A stretch of 64,000 nucleotides of DNA from Deltaproteobacteria bacterium (GTDB lineage: Bacteria; Desulfobacterota; Desulfomonilia; UBA1062). Within the stretch, counting starts at the first letter, position 1. Each line of letters starts with the position of its first letter. Below are positions 1 to 9,188 of the stretch, piece by piece. The DNA is taken from the NCBI GenBank assembly GCA_029547045.1, contig JAKPQL010000095.1:1-64000 (forward strand). The letters run 5' to 3'. The notes below the pieces were generated by a model, which saw only the letters and a list, made by a program, of their open reading frames with translations, was not told the DNA's origin and made no database searches. Made by a program: the position numbers and the translations under genes.

Positions 1-1
1 C

Positions 2-667
2 CCTGGCGAGGAGACGACGCCTGAACAGGCGCCGCAGGAGGCCCCTGCGGCGACGGAATCGGTCATCAGGGACATCGATTCACTCCTCGGCTCAGCACCC
101 GAAGAGGAGATGACAGAAGAAGCCCAGACGGCCGAAGCCGAGGAGAAGAGGAGCCACTTCAAGGTTGTTGCACTGGTGGTGTGTCTCTTCATCGTCTCCC
201 TGGCGCTGCTGTGGCTCTTCAGGGACAAGATCCTGTTCTTCAGGGAGGCCCGGCAGGAGTCCGTCCAGTCCGTCACGGAGAAAGGCCCCTTCTTCACCAT
301 CGAGGAGGATGCCCTTTCCTACGAGATCCTTTCCCATGAACAGGAGGGCAGCGTCCTGGTGATCAAGGGGAACATCAGGAAGATCACCCCCAAGCCCATC
401 GAATCGGTCATGGTGGAGGCCCGGGTATATGATGCACAGGGGGGCCTCATCGAATCCCGCCTCGCCTATGCCGGCATCGTCCCCGACACCAGCGAGTTCA
501 CGAGACAGCCCCAGCGGGACATCGACGCGCTGCTCACATCGGATCCCGCATCCCCCGGCTCCATGCTGCCAGCAGGGGACATCCCCTTTGCCGTGGCCTT
601 TTTCGGAAAACCGGCCCAGGAGGGGACCTCCTTCAAGGTCGAGGTGAAGGAACTCCGCTGGAAGTGA
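2..667 (+). CDS. DUF3426-type single-pass membrane protein (5' part outside window)
   Basis: The frame is open to the left edge, so only the C-terminal 221 residues are visible. An acidic, Glu/Pro/Ala-rich linker is followed by one membrane segment (VVALVVCLFIVSLALLWLF) and then a compact C-terminal domain of about 130 residues. That domain contains 'VLVIKGNIRKITPKPIESV', 'VEARVYDAQGGLIES' and 'FAVAFFGKPAQEGTSFKVEV', which look like the beta-rich DUF3426 domain. Such proteins usually carry an N-terminal zinc ribbon, which would lie outside the window. Their function is unknown. An internal ATG at 110 could be taken as a start but truncates the linker. It lies just upstream of ruvX. Confidence 0.6.
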   Translation, partial: PGEETTPEQAPQEAPAATESVIRDIDSLLGSAPEEEMTEEAQTAEAEEKRSHFKVVALVVCLFIVSLALLWLFRDKILFFREARQESVQSVTEKGPFFTIEEDALSYEILSHEQEGSVLVIKGNIRKITPKPIESVMVEARVYDAQGGLIESRLAYAGIVPDTSEFTRQPQRDIDALLTSDPASPGSMLPAGDIPFAVAFFGKPAQEGTSFKVEVKELRWK

Positions 668-707
668 CGGGGGTTTGCACCGGCACACCTGCAGACTTGT
701 AACCCGT

Positions 708-1121
708 ATGCGCATCATGGGCATTGATTACGGCAGCAAGAGGATCGGCGTCGCCGTGAGCGACCCCGGGTGCACCATGGCGCATCCCCTCCAGACTGTC
801 CAGGTGAATGCCGACGGCTCGCATTTCCGCCACCTCGAGGCCATCGCGCGGGCATACGAGGTGGAAAGAATCGTGGTGGGCATGCCCTACAACATGGACG
901 GAAGCATCGGCTTCAAGGCCGAGGAGGTCCTGGCATGGGCCAGGGACCTCGAAGAGGCCGTCGGCCTGCCCGTGACCTTCTGGGACGAGCGTCTTTCCAC
1001 CCATGAGGCACACGACCTGCTCATGGGGCTGCAGGTCAAGGGAAAGAAGCGCAAGGCCGTCGTGGACAAGATCGCAGCCGGCATCATCCTCCAGGCCTAC
1101 CTGGATGCGGAGCACCCATGA
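708..1121 (+). CDS. ruvX: RuvX/YqgF-family Holliday junction resolvase-like / pre-16S rRNA nuclease
   Basis: This is a 137-residue RNase H-fold protein. The N-terminal 'MGIDYGSKRIGVAVSD' holds the first catalytic Asp. 'RIVVGMPYNMDG' and 'FWDERLSTHEA' match the later conserved blocks of YqgF. Members process the 5' end of 16S rRNA, and a Holliday-junction activity has also been proposed. The frame stays open upstream to a TTG at 675, but the family begins right at the 'MRIMGIDYG' segment, so ATG 708 (or 717) is preferred. No clear Shine-Dalgarno is visible. Its stop overlaps the mltG start by 4 nt (ATGA), so the two genes are translationally coupled. Confidence 0.9.
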   Translation: MRIMGIDYGSKRIGVAVSDPGCTMAHPLQTVQVNADGSHFRHLEAIARAYEVERIVVGMPYNMDGSIGFKAEEVLAWARDLEEAVGLPVTFWDERLSTHEAHDLLMGLQVKGKKRKAVVDKIAAGIILQAYLDAEHP

Positions 1122-2104
1122 ACAGGCGCATGCGGGGAGTCATCCTGGTCCTTCTCTGTCTCGGCGCCCTCGCGTTCATCCATGTGTGGTCCTTTCTCCG
1201 CACCCCCGTCGCACCCCCGAAACCCGTGACCATGAATATCGAGCAGGGCCAGAGCGCATGGGAGATCTCCCGGGCGCTCCATTCCCGGGGCGTGGTGTCC
1301 CGCCCCCTCACCTTCATAGCCGTGGCGGTGCTCACGGGAAAGGCCAGGCGGCTCCAGGCAGGACTGTACGTCTTCGAGGGAAACCATGCCCCCATGGAGG
1401 TCATGGACATCCTGTTCAGAGGGAGGACGCTGCGGTACAAGGTTACCATACCCGAGGGGTTCACCCTCTTCCAGGTCGCCCAGGCCGTTGCAAAGACCGG
1501 CATCATTTCCAGGGAGGCCATCATCGAGAGCGCCTTCGATCCTGCCACCAGGGAGTTCTTCCAGGTGGACGCCCCCTCCATGGAGGGTTTTCTCTTCCCC
1601 GACACCTACTTTTTCGCCCCCAACATGACACCCCTGGAGATCATGGCCCGCATGGTTGGCAGGCACCGGAAGGCCTTCACCCGGGAGATGGAGGAACAGG
1701 CCAAGAGGCTCGGCATGTCCGCCACCGAGGTGATCACCCTGGCGTCCATGATCGAGAAGGAGGCGGTGGCCCCCCAGGAAAAGGTCCTCATCTCGTCGGT
1801 CTTCCACAACAGGCTCAGGAAGGGAATGCGGCTACAGTCGGACCCCACTGCAGTGTACGGGATCGAAGGCTTCTCGGGCAGAATCAGCCCCGATGACCTT
1901 CAGCGGGACACCCCCTACAACACCTACCGCCACCACGGCCTCCCCCCCGGTCCCATCTGCAACCCGGGGACCGATTCCATCCGTGCAGCCCTGTGGCCCG
2001 CCCGGACCAGCTACCTCTACTTCGTCGCCAGGGGTGACGGCACGCATGCGTTTTCGAGTTCCCTGCAGGATCATAACCGCTCGATATCACACCATCTTAG
2101 ATAG
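1118..2104 (+). CDS. mltG: Endolytic murein transglycosylase MltG (YceG-like)
   Basis: A protein of 328 residues with an N-terminal membrane anchor (residues ~5-25) and a periplasmic YceG domain. MltG cleaves nascent glycan strands at the inner membrane and so terminates their growth. The conserved 'ITLASMIEKEA' block carries the catalytic Glu, and 'VFHNRLRKGMRLQSDPTAVYG' style signatures follow it. 'NTYRHHGLPPGPICNPG' is the typical C-terminal block. Length is normal for the family. It overlaps ruvX by 4 nt; the ruvX-mltG pairing is common in bacteria. Confidence 0.93.
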   Translation: MNRRMRGVILVLLCLGALAFIHVWSFLRTPVAPPKPVTMNIEQGQSAWEISRALHSRGVVSRPLTFIAVAVLTGKARRLQAGLYVFEGNHAPMEVMDILFRGRTLRYKVTIPEGFTLFQVAQAVAKTGIISREAIIESAFDPATREFFQVDAPSMEGFLFPDTYFFAPNMTPLEIMARMVGRHRKAFTREMEEQAKRLGMSATEVITLASMIEKEAVAPQEKVLISSVFHNRLRKGMRLQSDPTAVYGIEGFSGRISPDDLQRDTPYNTYRHHGLPPGPICNPGTDSIRAALWPARTSYLYFVARGDGTHAFSSSLQDHNRSISHHLR

Positions 2105-2160
2105 TCTGACCCCTCCGAATTCGCTAAAGTTTCCGCATGTGCCGTTCGATAAGGGTAGGC

Positions 2161-2775
2161 ATGGCGAAAGTCAGTGCAGCCATAGTGGACGACGAAGACG
2201 AAATACTCGATCTCATCGAACAGATCCTCACGGAGGAAGGGCTCAAGACAAGGAGGTTTCACCGGGCCGAAGAAGTCCTTGAAGTCATCGATAAGGAGTC
2301 GTTCGACATCATTATCTCTGACCTCATGCTTCCGGGACTGACCGGGCTTGAGCTGCTGGATGCGCTCCACAAGAGGGGGATGGGGATACCGTTCGTCCTG
2401 ATAACAGGATATGCCTCCCTGGATACCGCCATCGAGGCGGTGAACCGGGGTGCGTTCTCCTATATCAAGAAACCCTTCAACATCGAGGAGATCCGCTTCG
2501 TGGTATCCCGGCTCAGACAGAGGCAGGACCTCCTCGAGGAGATCGCGCAGCTGAAAAAACAGGTTGACCAGCTCCAGGCAAGGCTCACGAAGGAGGGCGG
2601 CGAAGACTTCATCCCGTCGTCAATGCCCCCGGTGATGCACCCCCTGCAGGGAAATCCCGACCTGAGCAAGGCATTTGCGGCCATCGAATACCTGGGAAAG
2701 CTCAAGACCGATGGGCTGATCTCGGAAAAGGAATTCGGTGAATACAAGGGCAGGATCCTCAAGAGGATAGTGTGA
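2161..2775 (+). CDS. Response regulator with receiver, coiled coil and SHOCT-like tail
   Basis: A protein of 204 residues. The receiver domain (1-120) shows the acidic pair in 'IVDDEDEILD', the phospho-acceptor Asp in 'IIISDLMLPGLTGLEL', the conserved Thr/Ala region 'LITGYASLDTA' and the Lys in 'YIKKPFN'. A coiled coil (about 125-155) follows. The last ~35 residues ('IEYLGKLKTDGLISEKEFG') resemble a SHOCT domain, a short oligomerisation or interaction module. No DNA-binding output is present. ATG 2161 is preferred over 2137 because 'AAGGGTAGGC' sits directly upstream. It overlaps the HD-GYP gene by 1 nt, so the two regulators are probably made together. Confidence 0.85.
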   Translation: MAKVSAAIVDDEDEILDLIEQILTEEGLKTRRFHRAEEVLEVIDKESFDIIISDLMLPGLTGLELLDALHKRGMGIPFVLITGYASLDTAIEAVNRGAFSYIKKPFNIEEIRFVVSRLRQRQDLLEEIAQLKKQVDQLQARLTKEGGEDFIPSSMPPVMHPLQGNPDLSKAFAAIEYLGKLKTDGLISEKEFGEYKGRILKRIV

Positions 2776-4199
2776 TGAACGACCGCGTACTCGTCGTAGA
2801 CGACGATCCCGGGATACGGGACACCATCTCCCAGCTCATTGAGGAGCTCGGCTACGGCTGCGACTGCGCGTCCGACGGCATAGAGGCCCTCTCCTGTCTG
2901 AACACCTCCTCGTACCTGTGCGTGTTCACCGACATCATGATGCCCAAGATGACCGGCCTCGAGCTCATCAAGCGGATCAAGGCAAAGGACATCTCCCTGC
3001 CCATCATAGTGATCACGGGTTATGCCTCCCTGGAGATCGCCATCGACGCCATGAAGTGCGGGGCATCGGACTTCCTCTCCAAGCCCTTCAAGGTGAGCCA
3101 GATCCAGCTCCTGCTGGGCAAGATGAGACGCGAGAAGCTCCTGCTGGAGGAAAACCGCAAGTATTCGGATGCGATCCAGCTCTACCGCCTCATCGACAAC
3201 CTCAAAGGCCAGCTGGAGGACAAGAACAACGAGATCACCTCGCTCCAGACCATATCAGAGAAGATCATCAGCCTCAAGGGGATCCGCGACCTGGTGGCTG
3301 CCATTGTGGACGTGTCGAAGCAGCTCCTGGAAGACGTGGACGTGGAGTTCTACCCCCTGAATCGGAAGACCCAGACCCTCATAGACACCAAGCGGGGACA
3401 CCACCGGATCATCAGCACCGACCTGATGGAGGGGAGGATCATGCGGCTGAGCGGTCACCTGACCACCGGCGAGCGCACCTTCCAGACCATCTTTCCCCTC
3501 ATGATCGAGGGCCAGGTCTTCGGTACACTGGACATCCATTCGGATACGGTCCTGGGGGAGGAAAAGGAAGGGAAGATCCTGTACCTGCTCAACCGCTCCG
3601 CCGAGCGCATGGAGAACGTGGCGCTGTACGAGGGGCTCTATGAGAACATGCTCTCCACCCTGAAGAGCATGGCCAAGATCCTCGACGCCCGCGACCCGCA
3701 CACATCCCAGCACTCCACACGGGTGACCAATTTCTCGCTCGCCATAGCGGACGTCCTCGAGCTTCCGCAGGACGAGAAGGACGTGCTCTATATCGCCGCC
3801 TCTCTCCACGACATCGGCAAGGTGGGCATCCCGGACAGTATCCTGCTCAAGCCGGACAAGCTCACGGACGAGGAGTTCACTACCATCAAGCGGCACCCCG
3901 ACATCGGCGCGGACATTCTCAAGCAGCTGCCGCCCATGGCCCGCGAGACCGAGATCATCCGCTTTCACCATGAGCACTACGACGGCAAGGGATACCCCCT
4001 GGGCATCGGCGGCCGGGAGATCCCACTGCTCTCCCGCATCATCACCCTGGCCGATTCGTACGACGCAATGACATCGGATCGGCCCTACCGGAAAGGTCTG
4101 GCCATCAACAAGGCCATCGAAGAAATCCGTCGCTGCACCGGAACGCAGTTCGACCCCGAACTGGCAACTCTGTTCATCAACAAGATCATCGGGCCCTGA
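2775..4199 (+). CDS. Response regulator with HD-GYP (c-di-GMP phosphodiesterase-type) output
   Basis: A protein of 474 residues. The receiver (1-120) has 'LVVDDDPGIRDT' and the Asp in 'VFTDIMMPKMTGLEL'. A coiled coil and a GAF-like region (about 130-280) follow. The HD-GYP domain (about 295-474) has 'LHDIGKVGIPDS' and 'HHEHYDGKGYP', carrying HD metal ligands and an intact GYP motif. Such domains hydrolyse cyclic-di-GMP. ATG 2775 overlaps the stop of the preceding regulator; a GTG at 2772 is the alternative. The receiver is similar to that of the upstream regulator, including the shared 'ITGYASL' segment, which points to duplication. Confidence 0.92.
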   Translation: MNDRVLVVDDDPGIRDTISQLIEELGYGCDCASDGIEALSCLNTSSYLCVFTDIMMPKMTGLELIKRIKAKDISLPIIVITGYASLEIAIDAMKCGASDFLSKPFKVSQIQLLLGKMRREKLLLEENRKYSDAIQLYRLIDNLKGQLEDKNNEITSLQTISEKIISLKGIRDLVAAIVDVSKQLLEDVDVEFYPLNRKTQTLIDTKRGHHRIISTDLMEGRIMRLSGHLTTGERTFQTIFPLMIEGQVFGTLDIHSDTVLGEEKEGKILYLLNRSAERMENVALYEGLYENMLSTLKSMAKILDARDPHTSQHSTRVTNFSLAIADVLELPQDEKDVLYIAASLHDIGKVGIPDSILLKPDKLTDEEFTTIKRHPDIGADILKQLPPMARETEIIRFHHEHYDGKGYPLGIGGREIPLLSRIITLADSYDAMTSDRPYRKGLAINKAIEEIRRCTGTQFDPELATLFINKIIGP

Positions 4200-4203
4200 A
4201 CGC

Positions 4204-4692
4204 CTAGTATCCCGAGGACCCCGGCGGCATGCCCCCGGAGCCCTGCTGCGGAGCCGCCTTCCCGGTCTGCCCTGAGGCATTGACCTGCTCCACCAGCGTC
4301 TGCACGCGCTGGCGCAGCTGCTGGTTCTCCAGCTCAAGTGCCTCCTGCTGAGCCTTCAGCGCCTGCAGGTCTGCGTTCTCCTTCTCCAGGGCGGCCAGCC
4401 GCTCACTGATGCGTGCCTGCTGGTCCCCCTCAGGCGCCGCCAGCTGCTTCTTCAGCGAGGACACGTCATTCTCAAGGGTGCCGATGGTGGCGGTCATCTT
4501 CTCGTTCTTCTCTTCCAGGGTGGAGATGTAGCTGATGGTCTGCCTGAGCATGTCCTTGTAGTCGGGGTGCTGCTGCTTACGGTATCCCCAGATGTAGTAC
4601 CCGACGAAAACCCCCACCAGGAACACGACCAGCACGACCCCGACGATGGCCTTGGCGTGACTCCTGTCAGCCCTTTCTCCCTGTTCCTCCAT
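4204..4692 (-). CDS. Small bitopic coiled-coil membrane protein, function unknown
   Basis: A protein of 162 residues. A short charged N-terminus is followed by one membrane segment (AIVGVVLVVFLVGVFVGYYIW), then a long heptad-rich coiled coil (about residues 50-135, rich in Leu/Glu/Gln) and a Gly/Pro/Ser tail. I do not recognise a family; the architecture resembles envelope scaffold or tether proteins. Start 4692 is chosen because 'GGAGGTGCAAGG' immediately precedes it. It converges with the HD-GYP gene with only 4 nt between the stops. Confidence 0.7.
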   Translation of the reverse strand: MEEQGERADRSHAKAIVGVVLVVFLVGVFVGYYIWGYRKQQHPDYKDMLRQTISYISTLEEKNEKMTATIGTLENDVSSLKKQLAAPEGDQQARISERLAALEKENADLQALKAQQEALELENQQLRQRVQTLVEQVNASGQTGKAAPQQGSGGMPPGSSGY

Positions 4693-4786
4693 CCTTGCAC
4701 CTCCTCGGGGAGCTCTCTCCACGGTGTAAGCGAGTTGCAGTCACCGCGTCAAGGGCAAGTTCAGATTCCTCCAGTCAATCCCCTTC

Positions 4787-6229
4787 TCATGAACCGCCCG
4801 TCCCAGGGGAGTACGGAAGAAGCCCCTTCTTCTGAAACTCCTCCTCCAGGACGCCCCTCATCTCGGGCACATCTCCGCATTCCCCGAGGAACGCGCGCAG
4901 CGACCGCGCCCACCTCCTGTCCGCACGGGTCGCCCTTCCTATTGCATCCAGCCCGCAGAATTCGACATCCCCGTTTGAAACGACTACCTCATGGGGCACC
5001 AACCTGCTGAAGAACAGCCCGAAGGTTTTCATGGTTGCACACGCCCCTGCGAGCCTTTCCGCAACAGAGCCCTTGTCCTCACGCGATATCTCCCCTGAGC
5101 GGAAGAACCCGCACAAGCCTTCACCGCCGACCGGACGGAAGAACACGGAGCAATCGTACCTGAGAACGCCGGTCCCCCTGCAGATCAGGGCAACGGGCAC
5201 GGGCGTCCTGATGCCGAGCCACCTGAGCATGCAGGCGTACTTCCAGATCCTGCATGCGGACCAGAAACCCCTCGCCGGGCCCGGTCCGTACCCCGGCGAG
5301 GAATGAACGAGCAGACGAACGCCATCGGCACACACCTCTCTGAAGACCTCGCCATGGTCGCCCCTTCCCCGACGGGGACGATTCAGGGAAAGCTCCAGGA
5401 GCCTGTCATACGCCACGATGGCACTATGGTGGTCATACACGGACAGAAAGCCCTTCCCTTTCCGCGCCAGATACGGGCCCCATGTCCTGAACACCTTCCC
5501 CATGGTCTTGGAAAAATTCCTCCTCCGTATCCGGAGGATCTCCCCGGAGAGCATGCCCACGTCATTCCCGTTCACCACCCATCCCCTGTTCCGGCAATAC
5601 GCCTCCCACCAGGCCTGAACATCTGATCCGAATGCGTCAAAGTGGTTGGCAAACAGCCATGCGACGTGCATCAGGGACTGCTTCCGGTCCAGGGCACCCG
5701 GCATGCCCCTGACCAGATCCCCGTCAAGGGAAAACACCTCCCCACCCCTCATGACGAAATTCCCCATGTGGATATCCTTCTGGATAATCCCCCGGGAATG
5801 CTGCTTCGCAACGGCCGAAATGAGCGTATCGAGGCATGTCGTCCGTTTCTCCGGATCGCTCGTGCCCTCCATCACCCGGTCGAGGCCGTCTCCTCCCTCG
5901 AGGTACTCGAGGACAATGGCATAGAACCCATATGCGGGAAGGTATCCGGAAAACAGTATCCCGGGCGCGGGGACCCCCCTCTGCAGAAACACCCTGGACC
6001 CGCGGTCGCTCCTCTTCCAGTGTCTGCGCGCCCCCCTCTTCGAAAAGAAGAGCTTCACCACCACGTTCCCCGAGCCGGACACCCCCCTGAACGTGATGCG
6101 CTTCCTGTCGTACACCTCGAAGATCTCGGAACAGGTGACACCCCCGAGTCCGGGGATCTCCATACGGAAGGGAACCGGGCACGGCTGCACCTTGTGCTCT
6201 CTCGTTATGCCACCCAGGGTATCCCGCAT
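4787..6229 (-). CDS. LPS-kinase-like protein (Kdo/WaaP/InaA superfamily) with two kinase-like halves
   Basis: A protein of 480 residues. The first half has a Lys in 'GNVVVKLFFSKRGARRHW', a catalytic-loop-like 'IIQKDIHMGNFVM' and a metal-site-like 'FSLDGDLVRG', as in lipopolysaccharide core kinases. The second half (about 290-470) repeats the layout ('IWKYACMLRWLGIRTPVP', then 'VVVSNGDVEFCGLDAI') without an obvious catalytic Asp-x-x-x-x-Asn, so it is probably a degenerate copy. It is the last gene of the minus-strand surface polysaccharide operon, suggesting phosphorylation of an LPS core sugar. Start 6229 (ATG) is preferred over an upstream TTG. Confidence 0.72.
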   Translation of the reverse strand: MRDTLGGITREHKVQPCPVPFRMEIPGLGGVTCSEIFEVYDRKRITFRGVSGSGNVVVKLFFSKRGARRHWKRSDRGSRVFLQRGVPAPGILFSGYLPAYGFYAIVLEYLEGGDGLDRVMEGTSDPEKRTTCLDTLISAVAKQHSRGIIQKDIHMGNFVMRGGEVFSLDGDLVRGMPGALDRKQSLMHVAWLFANHFDAFGSDVQAWWEAYCRNRGWVVNGNDVGMLSGEILRIRRRNFSKTMGKVFRTWGPYLARKGKGFLSVYDHHSAIVAYDRLLELSLNRPRRGRGDHGEVFREVCADGVRLLVHSSPGYGPGPARGFWSACRIWKYACMLRWLGIRTPVPVALICRGTGVLRYDCSVFFRPVGGEGLCGFFRSGEISREDKGSVAERLAGACATMKTFGLFFSRLVPHEVVVSNGDVEFCGLDAIGRATRADRRWARSLRAFLGECGDVPEMRGVLEEEFQKKGLLPYSPGTGGS

Positions 6230-6343
6230 TGACGCTGCGCCTCTCAAACATACCCCCTCGACACGATATCCTTTGCCCGTTTCCGTGGACCGCTCCCCAA
6301 GGCATGTCCCGTCCAGGGGACCGGCACGATATCCGTGATCCGC

Positions 6344-7405
6344 CTACCCATCTCCAGGATGCCCGCCTGCGGCCTCCAGATAAACCCTTTCGTAAGCGCG
6401 GGCCATGGTTTCCAGGGTAAATCCTTTTGTCAGAACTGCATGGGCCCTTCGGACACATCCCTGCCGCAGGCCGCTGTCACCGAGCATCCTCATGATGCAT
6501 CCGGCAATGCCGAGATCATCCCCGATCCCGGCGAGCAGCCCGGTCTCGCCGTGGGCCACCAGCTCCGGGATGCCCCCCGCATCCGTGGCCACCACGGGGA
6601 CCCCATAGCGGAAGGCGTCAAGGATCGAGCTGCAGAGACCCTCTTCCCGCGACGGCATGACGAATGCGTCGAACACCCCATAGTACGGGAACGGATCTTC
6701 CCTGTACCCTTCGAACACCACGTTCTGAAGCCCCAGGGCAGATGCCTGTTCCTCGAGACGCGCCCTCATGTCTCCATCGCCCACCAGGACGAAGACCACG
6801 TCGGGCATCTCCTCCTGGACAATCTTCGCAGCCCTGAGCAGGGTCGCGTGGTCCTTCCGCTTCTCGAGAGACGCCACGCACCCCACGACCCTGCGATGAC
6901 GGAACCTGCTCTTCAGTGCATCAAGCACTTCACGGTCCAGATCACTTGTATTGGGGACAGAACTGTGGATTACCCGGATATGGTCCGGATCATACCCCCA
7001 CCGGACCATGACGTCGCGTACCCTCCGGGAGATCGCCACAAGGCGGTCCACCTGGCCGAATTTCCACCGATTGAACAGGTGGGAGCCGGGGGGGTTGTCC
7101 ACCCGTCGTGTATAGATGAGGGGCTTCCCGTGTAGTCGTTTCCAGACAGAGGCGATCTGGAGCCCCCTCGTCTCGTGGGCATGGATGATGTCGTAGCCCC
7201 GCGCATGCCGTCCATGGATGACAAAGGGCTTCGATATGACGATCACCGGGAACCCGGCGGCACGGACCCGGGAGAGGAGATCCCTGTTCGACCGTGCCAG
7301 CAGTGCGCTCTCGTGACCGAGCGACCTCAGGCCCTCCATGAGGTAGAGCGTCTGCTGCTCCCCTCCCCGCCATCCACGCTCCAGGTTAATGTGGAGAATC
7401 TTCAT
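6344..7405 (-). CDS. Glycosyltransferase family 4 (GT-B fold)
   Basis: A protein of 353 residues. The N-terminal Rossmann half begins 'MKILHINLERGWRGGEQQT', the typical Gly-rich acceptor-side motif. The C-terminal half has 'FVMPSREEGLCSSILDAF' and 'PVVATDAGGIPELV', the E-x7-E-like nucleotide-sugar binding region of GT4 enzymes. It should transfer a sugar from a nucleotide donor to a surface glycan on the cytoplasmic face of the membrane. Its start overlaps the end of the upstream gene by 20 nt, so it is co-transcribed with it. Confidence 0.9.
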   Translation of the reverse strand: MKILHINLERGWRGGEQQTLYLMEGLRSLGHESALLARSNRDLLSRVRAAGFPVIVISKPFVIHGRHARGYDIIHAHETRGLQIASVWKRLHGKPLIYTRRVDNPPGSHLFNRWKFGQVDRLVAISRRVRDVMVRWGYDPDHIRVIHSSVPNTSDLDREVLDALKSRFRHRRVVGCVASLEKRKDHATLLRAAKIVQEEMPDVVFVLVGDGDMRARLEEQASALGLQNVVFEGYREDPFPYYGVFDAFVMPSREEGLCSSILDAFRYGVPVVATDAGGIPELVAHGETGLLAGIGDDLGIAGCIMRMLGDSGLRQGCVRRAHAVLTKGFTLETMARAYERVYLEAAGGHPGDG

Positions 7406-8384
7406 GCCCGCCTTCTAGCGCAGGGGATCGCTTCGCCCTCATCGCTTCATCACAGAGTTCAAGGACCTTCCGGGCAAAGTGGTGGAACGTGTGGTGTTCG
7501 TGCACATAGGCATACCCGGTCATGGCTATCCTCTTCCTCTCTTCGGGCTTTGCAAGGTATTCACGAACAAGGGAGATACATTCATCGTGGTCATGGTACC
7601 AGACCAGGTGCTTCCTGTTCTCGAAGACCTCTTCCATACCGGGTATGTAGTTCGTCAGATGGAATCCGCCGCATCCGAGGGTCAGCCACAACCGGTTGGT
7701 CCAATGGCCCTCTATGGTGGTCACCGCATCGATGCCAAGCATGATCTTGGCTCCGGAGCACACCTTGGCATATCCCCTGGGGCGGACTTCACGAAGCGTG
7801 GTCCTGAGGTTGAATCGCTGCCAGTCCTTTCCGTATATCCTGACCTTGCATATCTGCGAGAGATCCCGTATCAGCTGTATCCTCGGTTCGTCGGGCCTGG
7901 CGGCCCCGACGAAAGCGACATCGGATTTCCATATGGGCAGCACAGCCTTTCGTATCGTGTGCTCGTGCTTGTCGCACCCCTCGATGATGAAGACCGGGTC
8001 CTTGATCCCCACCTCCCGGAACTGATCGTGAAGGCCTTTCGCATTCTCCAGGAACAGGTCGACCTGCCTTCCCCATTTCGCCACTTCATCGAGCTGATCC
8101 AGCCTCCACCCGTCATGGTAGTACATGACGGTCAGCATGTGGGTTCCGGAGAGCTTTTCCAGAACGGCAAGGGGGAGGTCCATGTTGTGGATGAAGACGA
8201 TGTCGGGGGCAAACCTCTCTATCCGTTTCAGGATGTAGGGATTCGCCCAGGACTTCAGCCATCTCCGGATCCTGTGGGCATTGAGCCAGAGCGTCTCGTT
8301 CCCCAGATCGCTGAACGCCCGGGCGATGTGGGCGACCTTCCGCGTCTTTCTCTTCGATTTCCCGAAAACAATCACCTTCGGCAT
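7386..8384 (-). CDS. CgeB-like glycosyltransferase
   Basis: A protein of 332 residues. 'PDIVFIHNMDLPLAVL' and 'LTVMYYHDGWRLDQLDE' in the N-terminal half, with 'DVAFVGAARPDEPRIQLI', 'IYGKDWQRF' and 'TNRLWLTLGCGGFHLTNYI' in the C-terminal half, match the CgeB-type GT-B proteins that carry the DUF3880 and Glyco_trans_1_2 domains. The donor and acceptor cannot be deduced. It lies in the minus-strand glycan operon and overlaps the GT4 gene. Confidence 0.8.
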   Translation of the reverse strand: MPKVIVFGKSKRKTRKVAHIARAFSDLGNETLWLNAHRIRRWLKSWANPYILKRIERFAPDIVFIHNMDLPLAVLEKLSGTHMLTVMYYHDGWRLDQLDEVAKWGRQVDLFLENAKGLHDQFREVGIKDPVFIIEGCDKHEHTIRKAVLPIWKSDVAFVGAARPDEPRIQLIRDLSQICKVRIYGKDWQRFNLRTTLREVRPRGYAKVCSGAKIMLGIDAVTTIEGHWTNRLWLTLGCGGFHLTNYIPGMEEVFENRKHLVWYHDHDECISLVREYLAKPEERKRIAMTGYAYVHEHHTFHHFARKVLELCDEAMRAKRSPALEGGHEDSPH

Positions 8385-8426
8385 CGTCTCACCCCTGTAT
8401 GGAACTGCCAGAGTGGATGACCCCGG

Positions 8427-9188
8427 TCATCGCATCCTCGCCCTCAGTGTCCGTTTCATGGCCTTCCAGAGGAGTTTCCATGTCCCCTTCACGGTCAGGG
8501 TCGGCTCCATCTTGGGGATGAAGATGCCGGGATGCACCAGCGCAGGCGGAGGGTTCCCTGCAACATATACCTCGAGCCCCCGCTCTCTGAGGCGGTCCTT
8601 CTGCATGAAGAGGAGCAGGTTCTGTCTGTACCACGGACGGATTCCCTCGTCATTCCAGATGGCCATTCTGAAGACGTCGAGGCAGTCGTAGCCGTACCCC
8701 TGGAACAGGCTGTAACAGTACTCCGGCCACTGCTCGTTCACGTGGTTCCTCCCCCCCTGACAGGGGATGGCGGCGGAAAAGAGCACGGTGTCGGACAGCG
8801 ATACCAGGGACCTCGCATAGGTGTGCACCTGCGCGGCCGGGATATGCTCGGCAACCTCGAGGGATATGGCGAGATCGTACCTCTTCGGCAGGATGATCTC
8901 GTCTGACAGGTCGCGAACGAGAAAGCATTCCTCGGGTATCACGAGGAGGCCGCGGTTCACCCATGGGCCGTCGATACCCAGGATGTCCTTCACCCCTTTG
9001 TTCAGGGACACGTGGAGCCAGGTTCCCACCCCGCAGCCCACGTCCACCACGGACCGGATCCCGGGTACCAGGGTGAACAGGCGATCGAGGACGGTCTCTG
9101 CGGAATACACCGTCCTGGAGTGCCTGTTTGCGTAGAAGCGTTGTCTGTAGTCTTCCATCTCCGCCTGCGTCCTCTCCTTACCCGTCAT
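8427..9188 (-). CDS. Class I SAM-dependent methyltransferase
   Basis: A protein of 253 residues. 'SVVDVGCGVGTWLHV' is motif I of the Rossmann-fold SAM methyltransferases, and 'YDLAISLEVAEHIPAAQ' carries the later acidic and hydrophobic motifs. The N-terminal 'YANRHSRTVYSAETVLDRLF' is typical of methyltransferases in polysaccharide loci. It probably methylates a sugar or glycan end. It overlaps the GT11 gene by 4 nt (ATGA). Confidence 0.85.
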   Translation of the reverse strand: MTGKERTQAEMEDYRQRFYANRHSRTVYSAETVLDRLFTLVPGIRSVVDVGCGVGTWLHVSLNKGVKDILGIDGPWVNRGLLVIPEECFLVRDLSDEIILPKRYDLAISLEVAEHIPAAQVHTYARSLVSLSDTVLFSAAIPCQGGRNHVNEQWPEYCYSLFQGYGYDCLDVFRMAIWNDEGIRPWYRQNLLLFMQKDRLRERGLEVYVAGNPPPALVHPGIFIPKMEPTLTVKGTWKLLWKAMKRTLRARMR

